This document shows positions 46,608 to 54,207 of a stretch of 64,000 nucleotides of DNA, in pieces. A model generated the notes under the pieces. The model had not been told where the DNA came from. It searched no databases and saw nothing but the letters and a program-made list of their open reading frames with translations. Each line of letters starts with the position of its first letter. The stretch's first letter is position 1. The stretch is from Bacteroidota bacterium (GTDB taxonomy: Bacteria; Bacteroidota; Bacteroidia; Flavobacteriales_D; Crocinitomicaceae), in assembly GCA_024280295.1 (NCBI GenBank), contig JAJRQK010000006.1:1-64000 (forward strand), read 5' to 3'. Position numbers and translations under genes: made by a program.

Positions 46608-47255
46608 ATGATCATAATTAGAAGAATCAAATATCTTTTAAACGTTCTGACAGGACGCGTTTTTAATTACCGAAACACTCATAATGTCCCGCAAATAAGA
46701 AAGAGAGTTTTATTGTTTATTCCGTGGTATATCTTGTCAACTTTGGTTGCATTACTTGACTTGATTTTTTTAGGTGAACTATTTTCGTTGGTACTTGAAT
46801 TCACATCTCCTAAAAGAAGAAGATTAACAGCGGTGGAACTTGAATTATTTGCAGAATTGAAAAGTGATCAACGCTATTTAAGTCGAGTTGTGGTCATTGA
46901 GAATTCATGGCTCGCTCAACTAGGAAAGAGATTTGGAAAACGACAACAACTTGGGTTAGGAGTTGCTAGAACGGTTCATTTTTCACGAGAAGTAGCTCTT
47001 GAAAATGACAAACAGTGGCTAATCCATGAAGTCGGACATACCTTGCAATATAAATACAGAGGATTGTGTTACATTCCTGAAGCGTTAATTGCGCAAACTT
47101 TTTCTGGATATAAGTATGGAGGAAAAGAGACGTTAATCTCCATTGATCGACTTAGGTGTTTCAACCCTGAACAGCAAGCAGATATTTTTGTAGCAATTAT
47201 CTGTACAAATGTGAAAAGTAAATTACGTCACGAAATAGTAAGTGGAAATTGGTAG
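46608..47255 (+). CDS. Membrane-anchored protein with an HEVGH zinc-peptidase-like motif, unknown
   Basis: 215 residues. The basic N-terminus is followed by a hydrophobic segment (about 34-64) that may cross or lie in the membrane. The soluble half contains WLIHEVGHTLQYKYRG, a HExxH motif at 140-144, and a later EQQAD (about residue 188) that could give the third zinc ligand, as in gluzincin-type folds and DUF4157-like proteins. I do not recognise a family. No partner gene is coupled to it; radA is divergent and a small basic protein gene is convergent. Confidence 0.6.
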   Translation: MIIIRRIKYLLNVLTGRVFNYRNTHNVPQIRKRVLLFIPWYILSTLVALLDLIFLGELFSLVLEFTSPKRRRLTAVELELFAELKSDQRYLSRVVVIENSWLAQLGKRFGKRQQLGLGVARTVHFSREVALENDKQWLIHEVGHTLQYKYRGLCYIPEALIAQTFSGYKYGGKETLISIDRLRCFNPEQQADIFVAIICTNVKSKLRHEIVSGNW

Positions 47256-47361
47256 TGTTTTATCGAGATTGCATTTAAGCAACACTGGTAATTAATTCAG
47301 TTACAAACAAATGCTCGCTAGAAAACTGAGGGTTTACAAAATTATCTGTATTTGAATCGTT

Positions 47362-47571
47362 CTATCCCGCGTAATTACGACGAGCAGCACTAGCACATTT
47401 TTTCTTACGTCTTCTTTTTGCACGTTTGTTGCGTCTGGCTTTTTTTCCTTTTCCTCTGTCACTCGCCATCGCAGCCTCAATTTGAGAAGACTCAGCGTTT
47501 GTTAATGTTAATTCGTTTGCCATCCCTAAAGTGGAGAATGTCAATAGAATTGCTGTCAATAATAACTTCAT
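47362..47571 (-). CDS. Small secreted, highly basic protein
   Basis: 69 residues: a signal peptide (about 1-18, ending GMA), an acidic middle, then a run of Lys/Arg (GKGKKARRNKRAKRRRKKK) with a single Cys and a short tail. A TAATTTTG promoter element lies 30-37 nt upstream, supporting real expression. The family is unknown. The charge suggests binding to anionic surface polymers or nucleic acid, but that is speculation. Confidence 0.65.
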   Translation of the reverse strand: MKLLLTAILLTFSTLGMANELTLTNAESSQIEAAMASDRGKGKKARRNKRAKRRRKKKCASAARRNYAG

Positions 47572-47600
47572 AAAGAACTGGTTTTGTATCAGTATAACCG

Positions 47601-47608
47601 CAAAATTA
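47601..47608 (-). promoter_or_regulatory. TAATTTTG -7 element of the small basic protein gene
   Basis: The minus strand reads TAATTTTG, a full TAnnTTTG match, 30 nt before the ATG at 47571. No spaced TTG was found. Confidence 0.45.
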
Positions 47609-47654
47609 CTACATTATTGCGAGAGTAAAAAATTAGTTGATCAAATCGACTATT

Positions 47655-48203
47655 TTAGTGACTTTGAGAAAACACACAGCGATAAACCAAAACGGGCATC
47701 TCAAAAAACAGGTGTTCACCATCGAGAATCATTCCATTTTTTTCAGCAACTCTAATGGAGGATGAGTTTTCGGGATGAATCATTGAAATCACACTGCCAA
47801 TTGGTAAATTTCCTTTTGAAAAGTCTCTAAAATGGCGCGCTAATTCGGTTGCATATCCTTTTCCCCAATAGCGAGAAATAAGCGAGTATGTTATCTCGTA
47901 CTCTATGGTAGAGTTGATTTCTCGGGTGATAATACCTCCTAGCCCGATTAGATTTCCAGATGATTTTTCGATGATCGCTAATTGCCCAAACTCATTGTCA
48001 GACATTCGCTCGATTTGCTTTTCAATCCAATTCCTTGCACGTGTTTTTCTTGGAAGAGAAAGATTTTGTCCCAGAAACCTTTGATAATCGTCCTCATTTA
48101 TAAACTCCAGCCATGCAGCTAGATCATCAATATTGATTGCTCGAAAAAGCAAACGATCACTAGCTTGCTGATAATAATTTGCTTTTGGATTAATAGTGGC
48201 CAT
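47655..48203 (-). CDS. GNAT-family N-acetyltransferase (RimJ/RimL-like)
   Basis: 182 residues from the ATG at 48203. The frame extends to 48284, but that part overlaps the upstream gene and has no homology. The GNAT acetyl-CoA-binding pattern is visible: ITYSLISRYWGKGYATELARHF (with the R/Q-x-x-G-x-A variant GKGYAT) and SVISMIHPENSSSIRVAEKNGM. This is the RimJ/RimL-type subgroup, which acetylates small molecules or protein N-termini. The substrate is unknown. The start overlaps the end of the unknown secreted protein gene by 14 nt. Confidence 0.82.
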   Translation of the reverse strand: MATINPKANYYQQASDRLLFRAINIDDLAAWLEFINEDDYQRFLGQNLSLPRKTRARNWIEKQIERMSDNEFGQLAIIEKSSGNLIGLGGIITREINSTIEYEITYSLISRYWGKGYATELARHFRDFSKGNLPIGSVISMIHPENSSSIRVAEKNGMILDGEHLFFEMPVLVYRCVFSQSH

Positions 48204-49413
48204 TCCAGCGCTTCTTTTTGTCTGCGTAGAAGCTTTTTTGTCCGCTTGCATGTCGCTTAAACTTTCCTCCGCCATTGATGGCAAGAGTTGTATTCAATTC
48301 CGAATTTGCAAAATCAGCTTTCCAGAGCATCAATTCAGCCATATTGACTTGAATCATTCCAGTAATTTTATCGTTAATCCTTGCTTTTCCATCAAACGTG
48401 TTGCTTTCGATCATTATTTCTGCCCATTGTGCTAATGCCTCATCAATTTTGTCAATTGCGCTATCGTGATCTCGATCTGACCCAACGATTTGAAGTGCTG
48501 CAACAGAAGTCATGTAAGCTTGAGCAACGTCTGAGTAATCGTAGTTTTTAAACTTTTTAACCGAGTACAATTCAACAGTGCGCGTTTTATTCATAAATCC
48601 AATTTGATCGTTGAGGTAAGCATTCGTCTCGACAATGGCTTTTTTTCGAGCAGCCAATTCGATGTTGTTTCTGAATTGGTCTTTGTTTAACAACATGTAC
48701 AGCTGATAGTCATACTTACTTTTATATTCTCCAACCTTGAATGTTTTGATGCCTTCAATAATGCGCAGATACATTATTTTACCTTGCGTTGGACTTTCAA
48801 CGGTGACTTCAATAGGCATCCGATAACTGGCATTATAAGTGTATTTAGTTGTTGTCCCAGAACCTTTTTTCGATTCGTGAATAACAATGTCTTGAATAGC
48901 TAATAGGTTTACAGTTACTACAAATCCCCCCATTCCTTTTGAGTATCCCTGAATATCAATAGCATTGATTACATTGTTGTCATCATAAGATGAGTGCAAT
49001 CGAGGTTGCTTCAATGAAGGAAATGTTGGAAACGGCAGGTAAATTGGTTTACTAGGTTGAGCAAGTGCTAATCCATTTGTAGCTGTTACTCCTGCGTTGA
49101 CATCCTTCTCCCATTTTGCCATTGCAGTTAAGTAAATACGGTCAACAGAATCTTTCGAATCTTGATACAAGCGCATTGCACTTTCGAATTGACTCATAGC
49201 TATTGATTTGTTTGCTTCATGTGCAGCGAGACTATCGGCATTTGCTTTAATATATCCATGCTCAACCTTGATGTCATAGTTGGAGAAAGCATTATCGATT
49301 TTGTAATACGGTAACTGTGTATAACTAAAAGAGACTTTATTGTCGTTGATGTTTTGCCCGAAGGAAGTTCCATAGAGACTGGTGATAGTTAGTAACAGCA
49401 GTAATTTTTTCAT
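48190..49413 (-). CDS. Hypothetical secreted protein
   Basis: 407 residues with a clear signal peptide (about 1-19, ending SFGQ). No transmembrane helix follows. The middle contains an Ala/Pro-rich stretch (LAQPSKPIYLPFPTFPSLKQP) and then alternating beta and helical regions with a Gly/Lys-rich C-terminus. I do not recognise a family. Overlap of its 3' end with the GNAT gene suggests co-transcription. Confidence 0.65.
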   Translation of the reverse strand: MKKLLLLLTITSLYGTSFGQNINDNKVSFSYTQLPYYKIDNAFSNYDIKVEHGYIKANADSLAAHEANKSIAMSQFESAMRLYQDSKDSVDRIYLTAMAKWEKDVNAGVTATNGLALAQPSKPIYLPFPTFPSLKQPRLHSSYDDNNVINAIDIQGYSKGMGGFVVTVNLLAIQDIVIHESKKGSGTTTKYTYNASYRMPIEVTVESPTQGKIMYLRIIEGIKTFKVGEYKSKYDYQLYMLLNKDQFRNNIELAARKKAIVETNAYLNDQIGFMNKTRTVELYSVKKFKNYDYSDVAQAYMTSVAALQIVGSDRDHDSAIDKIDEALAQWAEIMIESNTFDGKARINDKITGMIQVNMAELMLWKADFANSELNTTLAINGGGKFKRHASGQKSFYADKKKRWNGHY

Positions 49414-49831
49414 GGCGTTGTTTTTGTTGGCCTATTTGGTTTAGATTGCCAAGTTTATTTCAATTGTATCAATCTGATTTCAAAAGGAATGCCAAATATC
49501 AGCAATTAACGTAAAAATAACAATTCATTTTGGGAAACGATGTACAACCAAACCGTTCTACTCTAGGAATTACAGATTGATGAATCAACAAAACCCTCAC
49601 TATTCAATTTTTAAATAAACCGTTGGTCTTTCCACAGGTAATCCTAGTAACTTTGTTACTTCGTACTTCACTTTTATGAATTCTGATCCAACAACTTCCC
49701 TTTAGAAGTATCATTAGATTTCCCTTGTGTCGCAATTGGAGGTGTCGTATCGAATCGCTTTTTCAGTTAGTTTAGACGAGTTTTGCACCTCTTAATCATT
49801 TCTTTTTATGACATTTGTATAAAGCGTGGAT
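49414..49831. other. Intergenic region with a 25-nt element shared with the decayed transposase region
   Basis: No intact gene lies here. Positions 49772-49796 match 29584-29608 in 24 of 25 bases (core ACGAGTTTTGC), and similarity continues into AATCGCTTT on the left. It therefore looks like a second, shorter ISAs1-type fragment. A minus-strand open stretch of about 33 codons ending at 49600 reads EFIKVKYEVTKLLGLPVERP and looks protein-like, possibly another relic. GACATTTG at 49810-49817 is a near-consensus -7 box for the next gene. Confidence 0.5.
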
Positions 49832-50410
49832 ATGCTAGTTGAGGTAAAAGATAAGGTGGTTTCAACACAGATTTTCGATCGGAAATTTGTGTGTGATTTG
49901 AGTGCGTGCAAGGGTGCGTGCTGTATTGAAGGAGATGCTGGGGCGCCGCTCACTCTTGAGGAAGTTGACCTTTTAGAAGAAAATTTGGAGGCCATTAAGC
50001 CATATATGCGAGACGAAGGAATTTCTGCCGTAGACAGTACAGGTGTCTTTTACATGGATCAAGACAACGACCCTGTCACTACCCTAGTAAATGATGCAGA
50101 GTGTGCTTTTGTGTATTTTGATAATAAGGGAATCACAAAGTGTGCTATTGAACGGGCTCACTTCGAGGGAAAGTTGGATTTTAAAAAACCTATTTCTTGT
50201 CATTTATACCCAATTCGAACGAAGAAGTTTAATGACTTCACGGCACTTAATTTTGACGAATGGAAGATTTGTGCACCTGCTTGTGATTGCGGAGATAAAT
50301 TAGATGTACCTGTATATAAGTTTCTGAAAGAACCCTTGGTAAGGGCATTCGGGAAAGAATTTTTTAAGGAACTGGAGGTTGTTGATAGAGAGATGAAGAA
50401 TCATCAGTAA
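49832..50410 (+). CDS. DUF3109 family cysteine-cluster protein
   Basis: 192 residues from the ATG at 49832; a GTG two codons earlier is also possible. Conserved cysteines include CDLSACKGACC near the N-terminus, CAFVYFDNKGITKCAIE in the middle, CHLYPIR and CAPACDCG near the C-terminus. The pattern fits the DUF3109/YkgJ-like group that probably binds zinc or an Fe-S cluster. No function is established. It stands alone, with a near-consensus promoter box just upstream. Confidence 0.8.
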   Translation: MLVEVKDKVVSTQIFDRKFVCDLSACKGACCIEGDAGAPLTLEEVDLLEENLEAIKPYMRDEGISAVDSTGVFYMDQDNDPVTTLVNDAECAFVYFDNKGITKCAIERAHFEGKLDFKKPISCHLYPIRTKKFNDFTALNFDEWKICAPACDCGDKLDVPVYKFLKEPLVRAFGKEFFKELEVVDREMKNHQ

Positions 50411-50516
50411 TCGCGCAAAAGAGCAAGAAAAATGAATGATGAGGACTAGGCTGTTGGAGTGGGTTGCTGTTTAAAATTAACCTGAATGACGCCAGGAAGG
50501 ATGAAGATTAGGAAAT

Positions 50517-50543
50517 AAACCACAATGACACTAAGGCACAAGG
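50517..50543. repeat. Degenerate copy of an intergenic CACAAAGACAC-AAGGCACAAAG-type repeat
   Basis: The sequence reads like the short repeat (accacaaagacacaaaggcac form) that I recall as scattered through many environmental Bacteroidota and often near GxxExxY genes. Here it is mutated (ACCACAATGACACTAAGG) and stands alone between DUF3109 and the HTTM-like gene. Recognition is from memory and not verified. Confidence 0.35.
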
Positions 50544-50591
50544 ATATAGAGTGGGGTTAAGAATATAGCATGAGAATTGGACGCTTCCTTG

Positions 50592-51443
50592 TTAAGTGAA
50601 GATCTTTTTAACTCCAAATTTATTTGCATCAATCCATTTTTGGAAAGGAATTAGCGTGATAAATATGATCCAAAGTTGGATGAAAGATACATCAACTAGG
50701 ATGGTAGTAAACAAGTGAAAGATAATACCGATTAGCATTAATGCCACATCAAATTTTCGAGTGAAGAATCCGACAATGAAAACAGCCTCCATTGCTATTC
50801 CAACAATTAATAGTGCATCCATTAATACTGGATGATCAAGCATTGAAATCATTAATTGTTCTAAAAAAGAAGGATTAAAATCCTTTTCAGCCATTCGATC
50901 CACATAATTGTGTTCTATTAGCCATTGCATTTGACCAGAATTAAAAACTGATCCTCTGGACAGCTTCCAAATTGCTGCAGACGCATAGACATAAAGTAAG
51001 GCATATCGAGCTCCTGCGAAGTAGATAGAAAATTGCTTAATTGATTTGGTGCAAAAAGGGAGTAACAGAAAAAGAAGTGTAATTATATTGTGATAGTGCC
51101 AATTCATAAATGAGTTGAGACTAATAACGTAGATGACAAATAGAAGTGTGGTTGCAATTGCTAAAACTCGCTTCGAGGACCAAACAATTGCACTCATAGT
51201 AAAACCAAATAGCAGGAAGTTGAATGTAATTCCAGCCCAGTAATGTTGCGAAATTAACTCAACAATTCCCGTCCAATGAAGCAGCCAATATGTAAGGTCG
51301 ATGTCCGTTCTGATTAATACAGGTGATTCTAATTGCGAGATTAACAAGCTTGCACTCCATTGATAGATTAGAACAGCTAGAACCCACGAGAAAACTACTC
51401 GCGTCAATATGCTTCTTGACTTATCGTTGAATTGGAAAATCAT
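50592..51443 (-). CDS. HTTM-domain-like integral membrane protein
   Basis: 283 residues with about seven helices. The arrangement and motifs such as WHYHNIITLLFLLLPF, YVYASAAIWKLSRGSVFNSGQMQWLIEH and MEAVFIVGFFTRKF resemble HTTM proteins, the membrane domain related to vitamin K-dependent gamma-carboxylase. The catalytic status is unknown and no quinone-epoxidation context is present. Its start overlaps the stop of the upstream gene by 4 nt, so the two are expressed together. Confidence 0.65.
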   Translation of the reverse strand: MIFQFNDKSRSILTRVVFSWVLAVLIYQWSASLLISQLESPVLIRTDIDLTYWLLHWTGIVELISQHYWAGITFNFLLFGFTMSAIVWSSKRVLAIATTLLFVIYVISLNSFMNWHYHNIITLLFLLLPFCTKSIKQFSIYFAGARYALLYVYASAAIWKLSRGSVFNSGQMQWLIEHNYVDRMAEKDFNPSFLEQLMISMLDHPVLMDALLIVGIAMEAVFIVGFFTRKFDVALMLIGIIFHLFTTILVDVSFIQLWIIFITLIPFQKWIDANKFGVKKIFT

Positions 51444-51991
51444 AATTCTAAACTAGCAATTGGTTTATGGTGATCTCTTTTTACCGACCATGCTTGATTT
51501 TCATTGGAAATTGACAATTCCGCTGTTCCTACCTCAATCGTTTTCACTTTAATGCTACATGTTCGCTCAATATAACGAGATAGCCAAGGAAGGAATTTCT
51601 TCTCGTCATTCTTTGTACTTGTGACTTGACTAATAAATCCTTCTACGAATTCATCTGAAAACCTTCCTTTCCATTTGCGACGAATCATTTGCGATGTGAT
51701 ATTCTCAAAATTAGTTTCTTTCAATGTGCAAAATTCCTCGGTCGGAATTTGAATCATCTCTCGTGTTGACCTGGCAAGACTTGGTAGATTAAGCAGTTCA
51801 CCATTCACTTTGACATAAATTCGCTCGTAAGATTCTTGAGGTGATTGTTTTTCAGAATAATGCGCCCACAAAAAAAATGGAGTTATTTCAAATTGGACTA
51901 TGGTACAATACCATGTCAAAAGAACTATCGAACTGAAAAGAACGAAAGTCCGTTTACTTGATTTCCACACCTCAACTAGGAATAATTTCAT
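51440..51991 (-). CDS. Hypothetical membrane-anchored protein coupled to the HTTM-like gene
   Basis: 183 residues. One N-terminal helix (about 14-36) is followed by a soluble domain that should face the periplasm. It has a single Cys pair candidate (Cys87 and Cys150, approximate). No family is recognised. The 4-nt overlap with the HTTM-like gene is the main clue; such pairs often carry a substrate-binding or partner subunit. A terminator for the preceding M56 operon lies upstream. Confidence 0.6.
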   Translation of the reverse strand: MKLFLVEVWKSSKRTFVLFSSIVLLTWYCTIVQFEITPFFLWAHYSEKQSPQESYERIYVKVNGELLNLPSLARSTREMIQIPTEEFCTLKETNFENITSQMIRRKWKGRFSDEFVEGFISQVTSTKNDEKKFLPWLSRYIERTCSIKVKTIEVGTAELSISNENQAWSVKRDHHKPIASLEL

Positions 51992-52041
51992 TGAGCGTTA
52001 AACTAGCTAATTTTGACTAAACCGAGATGATCTGAAACACA

Positions 52042-52067
52042 AAAGGCACTGATTTCTCAGTGCCTTT
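52042..52067 (-). terminator. Intrinsic terminator after the BlaI-M56 operon
   Basis: AAAGGCACTGA (52042-52052) pairs with TCAGTGCCTTT (52057-52067) around a 4-nt loop, a perfect 11-bp stem with A/T flanks. It lies 23 nt past the M56 stop. Confidence 0.8.
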
Positions 52068-52089
52068 CATCATAAATTTCTTGTTAAAG

Positions 52090-53280
52090 TTACTTCGCTG
52101 GTAATTTAAACACAATCGGTAGTTGCATTTCAATTTTTACCACTTTTCCATTTTTCTTTCCAGGTATCCATTTCGGCATTCCTACAATTGCTCTTTCCGC
52201 TTCTGCATCCATTAATGGCTGTCCTGAACTTTTAGAGGTCTTAACGTCACTCACAACTCCATCGGTTTCAACTCTAAAAGAAACAATCACTTTCCCTTCA
52301 ACTCCTGAACTTTCTAGCTCCTTCGGGTAGTGTATTTCTTTGGAGAGGTAGGTCATTAATGCGTCCATTCCCCCTTTAAACTGAGGCTTTGTGCCTTCAT
52401 CATTTGGCAAAAGTTTCACATTACTTTCTCGATTTGATTCTTGATGTTCACCCGTCAAACTTGCCGAGGCGAAAAACAGTCCCGTTAGAACTGGAATAAT
52501 TAATAGATGTTTCATATTATATTGATTTTTATGTTTCAAATGTTCGATGCGCTTTCGCAGTAATGATTTCTTATTAAACCCATTTCCAAGTGAAGGAACG
52601 GCACAATTAAATGAAGCAAGAAGCATTGCTTTTCCATATTCAGTTAGCGTTATGTCTTGCGTGAGAACATATTCGTCAGCTATGAATTCGTGATTCTGTT
52701 TTACGCTCTTTTCAAGAAAATAAGTAATGGGATTAAACCAAAAAATTATTTTATAGAGTCCAACTAAAATCAAGTCCAATGAATGTTTTCCTTTACTGTG
52801 GGCACTTTCATGAAAGAGAATCACTTCAGCCGCTTCAAGCTGACTTTCATTAATATAAATGCGATTAAAAAATGAATATGAACTCTGTTCGTGTTCTAAA
52901 ATATACACTTCAGCTCCGCGATAACTACTTACACCCCTTGAGTCAGGATGTTTCATCACTTTTCGAAGTTTTAGAACAAAAAGTAAGCCCGAAATCGTAA
53001 ACCCTACAACATAAAGGAACTGCAACAAAGGAATAGAATAAGTCGAAATCGATTCTGAAAGTTGTCCAGCAATTGAAATTTCTGACATTTCAATCACCCA
53101 ATTACTATGAATTGAGACACTTTCATAGGGTAATAACGGAAGTAAAATTGACAAAGTGGGGATCAATAATAAATAGATTCTATTGAAGTTAAGTTGTCCT
53201 TTTCGATGGGCAAGAAGTGTATACATCCCATAAAGAAGTAACAAATTCGTATTGACTAAAATGAACTGTAAGAGCGTCAT
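52090..53280 (-). CDS. M56 (BlaR1-like) membrane metallopeptidase with a C-terminal TonB domain
   Basis: 396 residues. Helices at about 5-22, 35-50 and 86-105 frame a cytosolic M56 peptidase with HESAH (about residues 157-161), then one more helix near 262-275. The C-terminal part (about 300-396) is a TonB-like domain with YPKELESSGVEGKVIVSFRV and the ending KVVKIEMQLPIVF. BlaR1-type proteins cleave their partner repressor on sensing a signal; the TonB tail instead of a penicillin-binding sensor is common in Bacteroidota. It overlaps the BlaI-type gene by 4 nt. Confidence 0.9.
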   Translation of the reverse strand: MTLLQFILVNTNLLLLYGMYTLLAHRKGQLNFNRIYLLLIPTLSILLPLLPYESVSIHSNWVIEMSEISIAGQLSESISTYSIPLLQFLYVVGFTISGLLFVLKLRKVMKHPDSRGVSSYRGAEVYILEHEQSSYSFFNRIYINESQLEAAEVILFHESAHSKGKHSLDLILVGLYKIIFWFNPITYFLEKSVKQNHEFIADEYVLTQDITLTEYGKAMLLASFNCAVPSLGNGFNKKSLLRKRIEHLKHKNQYNMKHLLIIPVLTGLFFASASLTGEHQESNRESNVKLLPNDEGTKPQFKGGMDALMTYLSKEIHYPKELESSGVEGKVIVSFRVETDGVVSDVKTSKSSGQPLMDAEAERAIVGMPKWIPGKKNGKVVKIEMQLPIVFKLPAK

Positions 53281-53633
53281 GACTTTTTGATTTCATTCAT
53301 AATCTTTTCAAGTTCCTCGACACTGATATTTTTCTCTTTGGCGAAAAAGGAAACCAAACGCTCAACAGATCCATCAAAATACTTATTGACAAGAGAGTTT
53401 GTGGATTCTCGCTTGTATTTCTCCCTCGAAATCAAAGGATAATACATGTGCGTTCTACCGTAGGCTTTAAAAGCAACGATCTTCTTCTTTTCAAGAATTC
53501 TAATAATTGTAGATACAGTGTTATATGCTGGTCGAGGTTCTGGAAACATATTAAGAATATCCTTCACGAACCCCTCTTCCAGTTCCCATAGGTGCTGCAT
53601 TACTTGTTCTTCTGCCTTTGTCAATTCACTCAT
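53277..53633 (-). CDS. BlaI/MecI/CopY-family transcriptional repressor
   Basis: 118 residues. The winged-helix N-terminus (LTKAEEQVMQHLWEL...FVKDILNMFP...AYNTVSTIIRILEKKKIV) and the dimerisation helices after KYFDGSVERLVSFFA match the BlaI family. It should bind its own promoter and be inactivated by the adjacent M56 protease. Three repeated TAGTTGTA-type sites lie 24-72 nt upstream of the start. It is first in a two-gene operon. Confidence 0.93.
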   Translation of the reverse strand: MSELTKAEEQVMQHLWELEEGFVKDILNMFPEPRPAYNTVSTIIRILEKKKIVAFKAYGRTHMYYPLISREKYKRESTNSLVNKYFDGSVERLVSFFAKEKNISVEELEKIMNEIKKS

Positions 53634-53656
53634 AGCTGCATGATTTAGGGTAAACG

Positions 53657-53705
53657 TACAACTATTATTCTAGTTATACAACTATTAGCTTAGTTTTACA
53701 ACTAT
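53657..53705 (-). promoter_or_regulatory. Three operator-like repeats at 20-bp spacing upstream of the BlaI-type gene
   Basis: The plus-strand 9-mer TACAACTAT occurs at 53657, 53677 and 53697, exactly 20 bp apart (about two helical turns). Two copies extend to a dyad, TAGTT-N4-AACTA (53671-53684 and 53691-53704). This looks like an autoregulatory operator array for the BlaI-type repressor. The right-hand copy contains TATAGTTG on the minus strand, one base from the -7 consensus. Confidence 0.75.
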
Positions 53706-53780
53706 AAAGGCAGTTTAAATATTGTTAGTATTTGCTATTGACCTAGCTTGAGTAATGCACATTAGCTAGGAATACCTAAA

Positions 53781-53807
53781 AATCCCTCACAGTAACTGCG
53801 AGGGATT
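53781..53807 (-). terminator. Terminator after nrdA
   Basis: AATCCCTC (53781-53788) pairs with GAGGGATT (53800-53807), with further partial pairing inside. It lies about 29 nt past the stop of the C-terminal nrdA fragment, at the end of the nrd operon. Confidence 0.6.
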
Positions 53808-53835
53808 CAGTTTAATATTAGTCCATCTTGCTTAG

Positions 53836-54204
53836 TCAGCTACCACAAGCTTCACAATCTTCACCGTTTTCAATTGAACATGCAGCAATTGCATCTTGTT
53901 CTATTTGCTCTGGTGTTCTTGTCTCAACTACTTCCTCAACAGCTTCTGTTGGTTCAGCAATTGCCGCTTTATCGATTGTAAATTTGATTGCGTCTGTTGC
54001 AGCTTTCGTTCTGAGGTAGTACATCCCTGTTTTCAACCCTTTCTCCCATCCATAAAAGTGCATTGACGTCAGTTTCCCAAAGTTCGCGTTCTCCATAAAG
54101 ATGTTCAATGACTGTGATTGACAGATGAATGCTCCACGATCAGCAGCTAGGTCTATAATTGCTTTTTGCGAAATTTCCCATGCTGTTTTGTAAAGATCTT
54201 TCAA
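53836..54204 (-). CDS. nrdA: Ribonucleotide reductase large subunit, C-terminal fragment (nrdA after an in-frame stop)
   Basis: 122 residues from a TTG at 54204, the first start-like codon after the TAA at 54208-54210 in the same frame. It reads directly on from the 672-residue N-terminal piece: [35 protein letters not shown] is normal NrdA sequence. It holds the radical-transfer tyrosine pair (Tyr62-Tyr63 in GMYYLRT, like Tyr730/731 of E. coli) and the C-terminal redox cysteines CEAC (117 and 120). Without this part the large subunit should not work. It could be made by reinitiation or readthrough, or the stop may be a base error. Confidence 0.85.
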   Translation of the reverse strand: MKDLYKTAWEISQKAIIDLAADRGAFICQSQSLNIFMENANFGKLTSMHFYGWEKGLKTGMYYLRTKAATDAIKFTIDKAAIAEPTEAVEEVVETRTPEQIEQDAIAACSIENGEDCEACGS

Positions 54205-54207
54205 ACG

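Noticed and set aside
48204-48284. 27-codon N-terminal extension of the GNAT protein
   Set aside because: It overlaps the preceding gene in another frame and has no acetyltransferase features.
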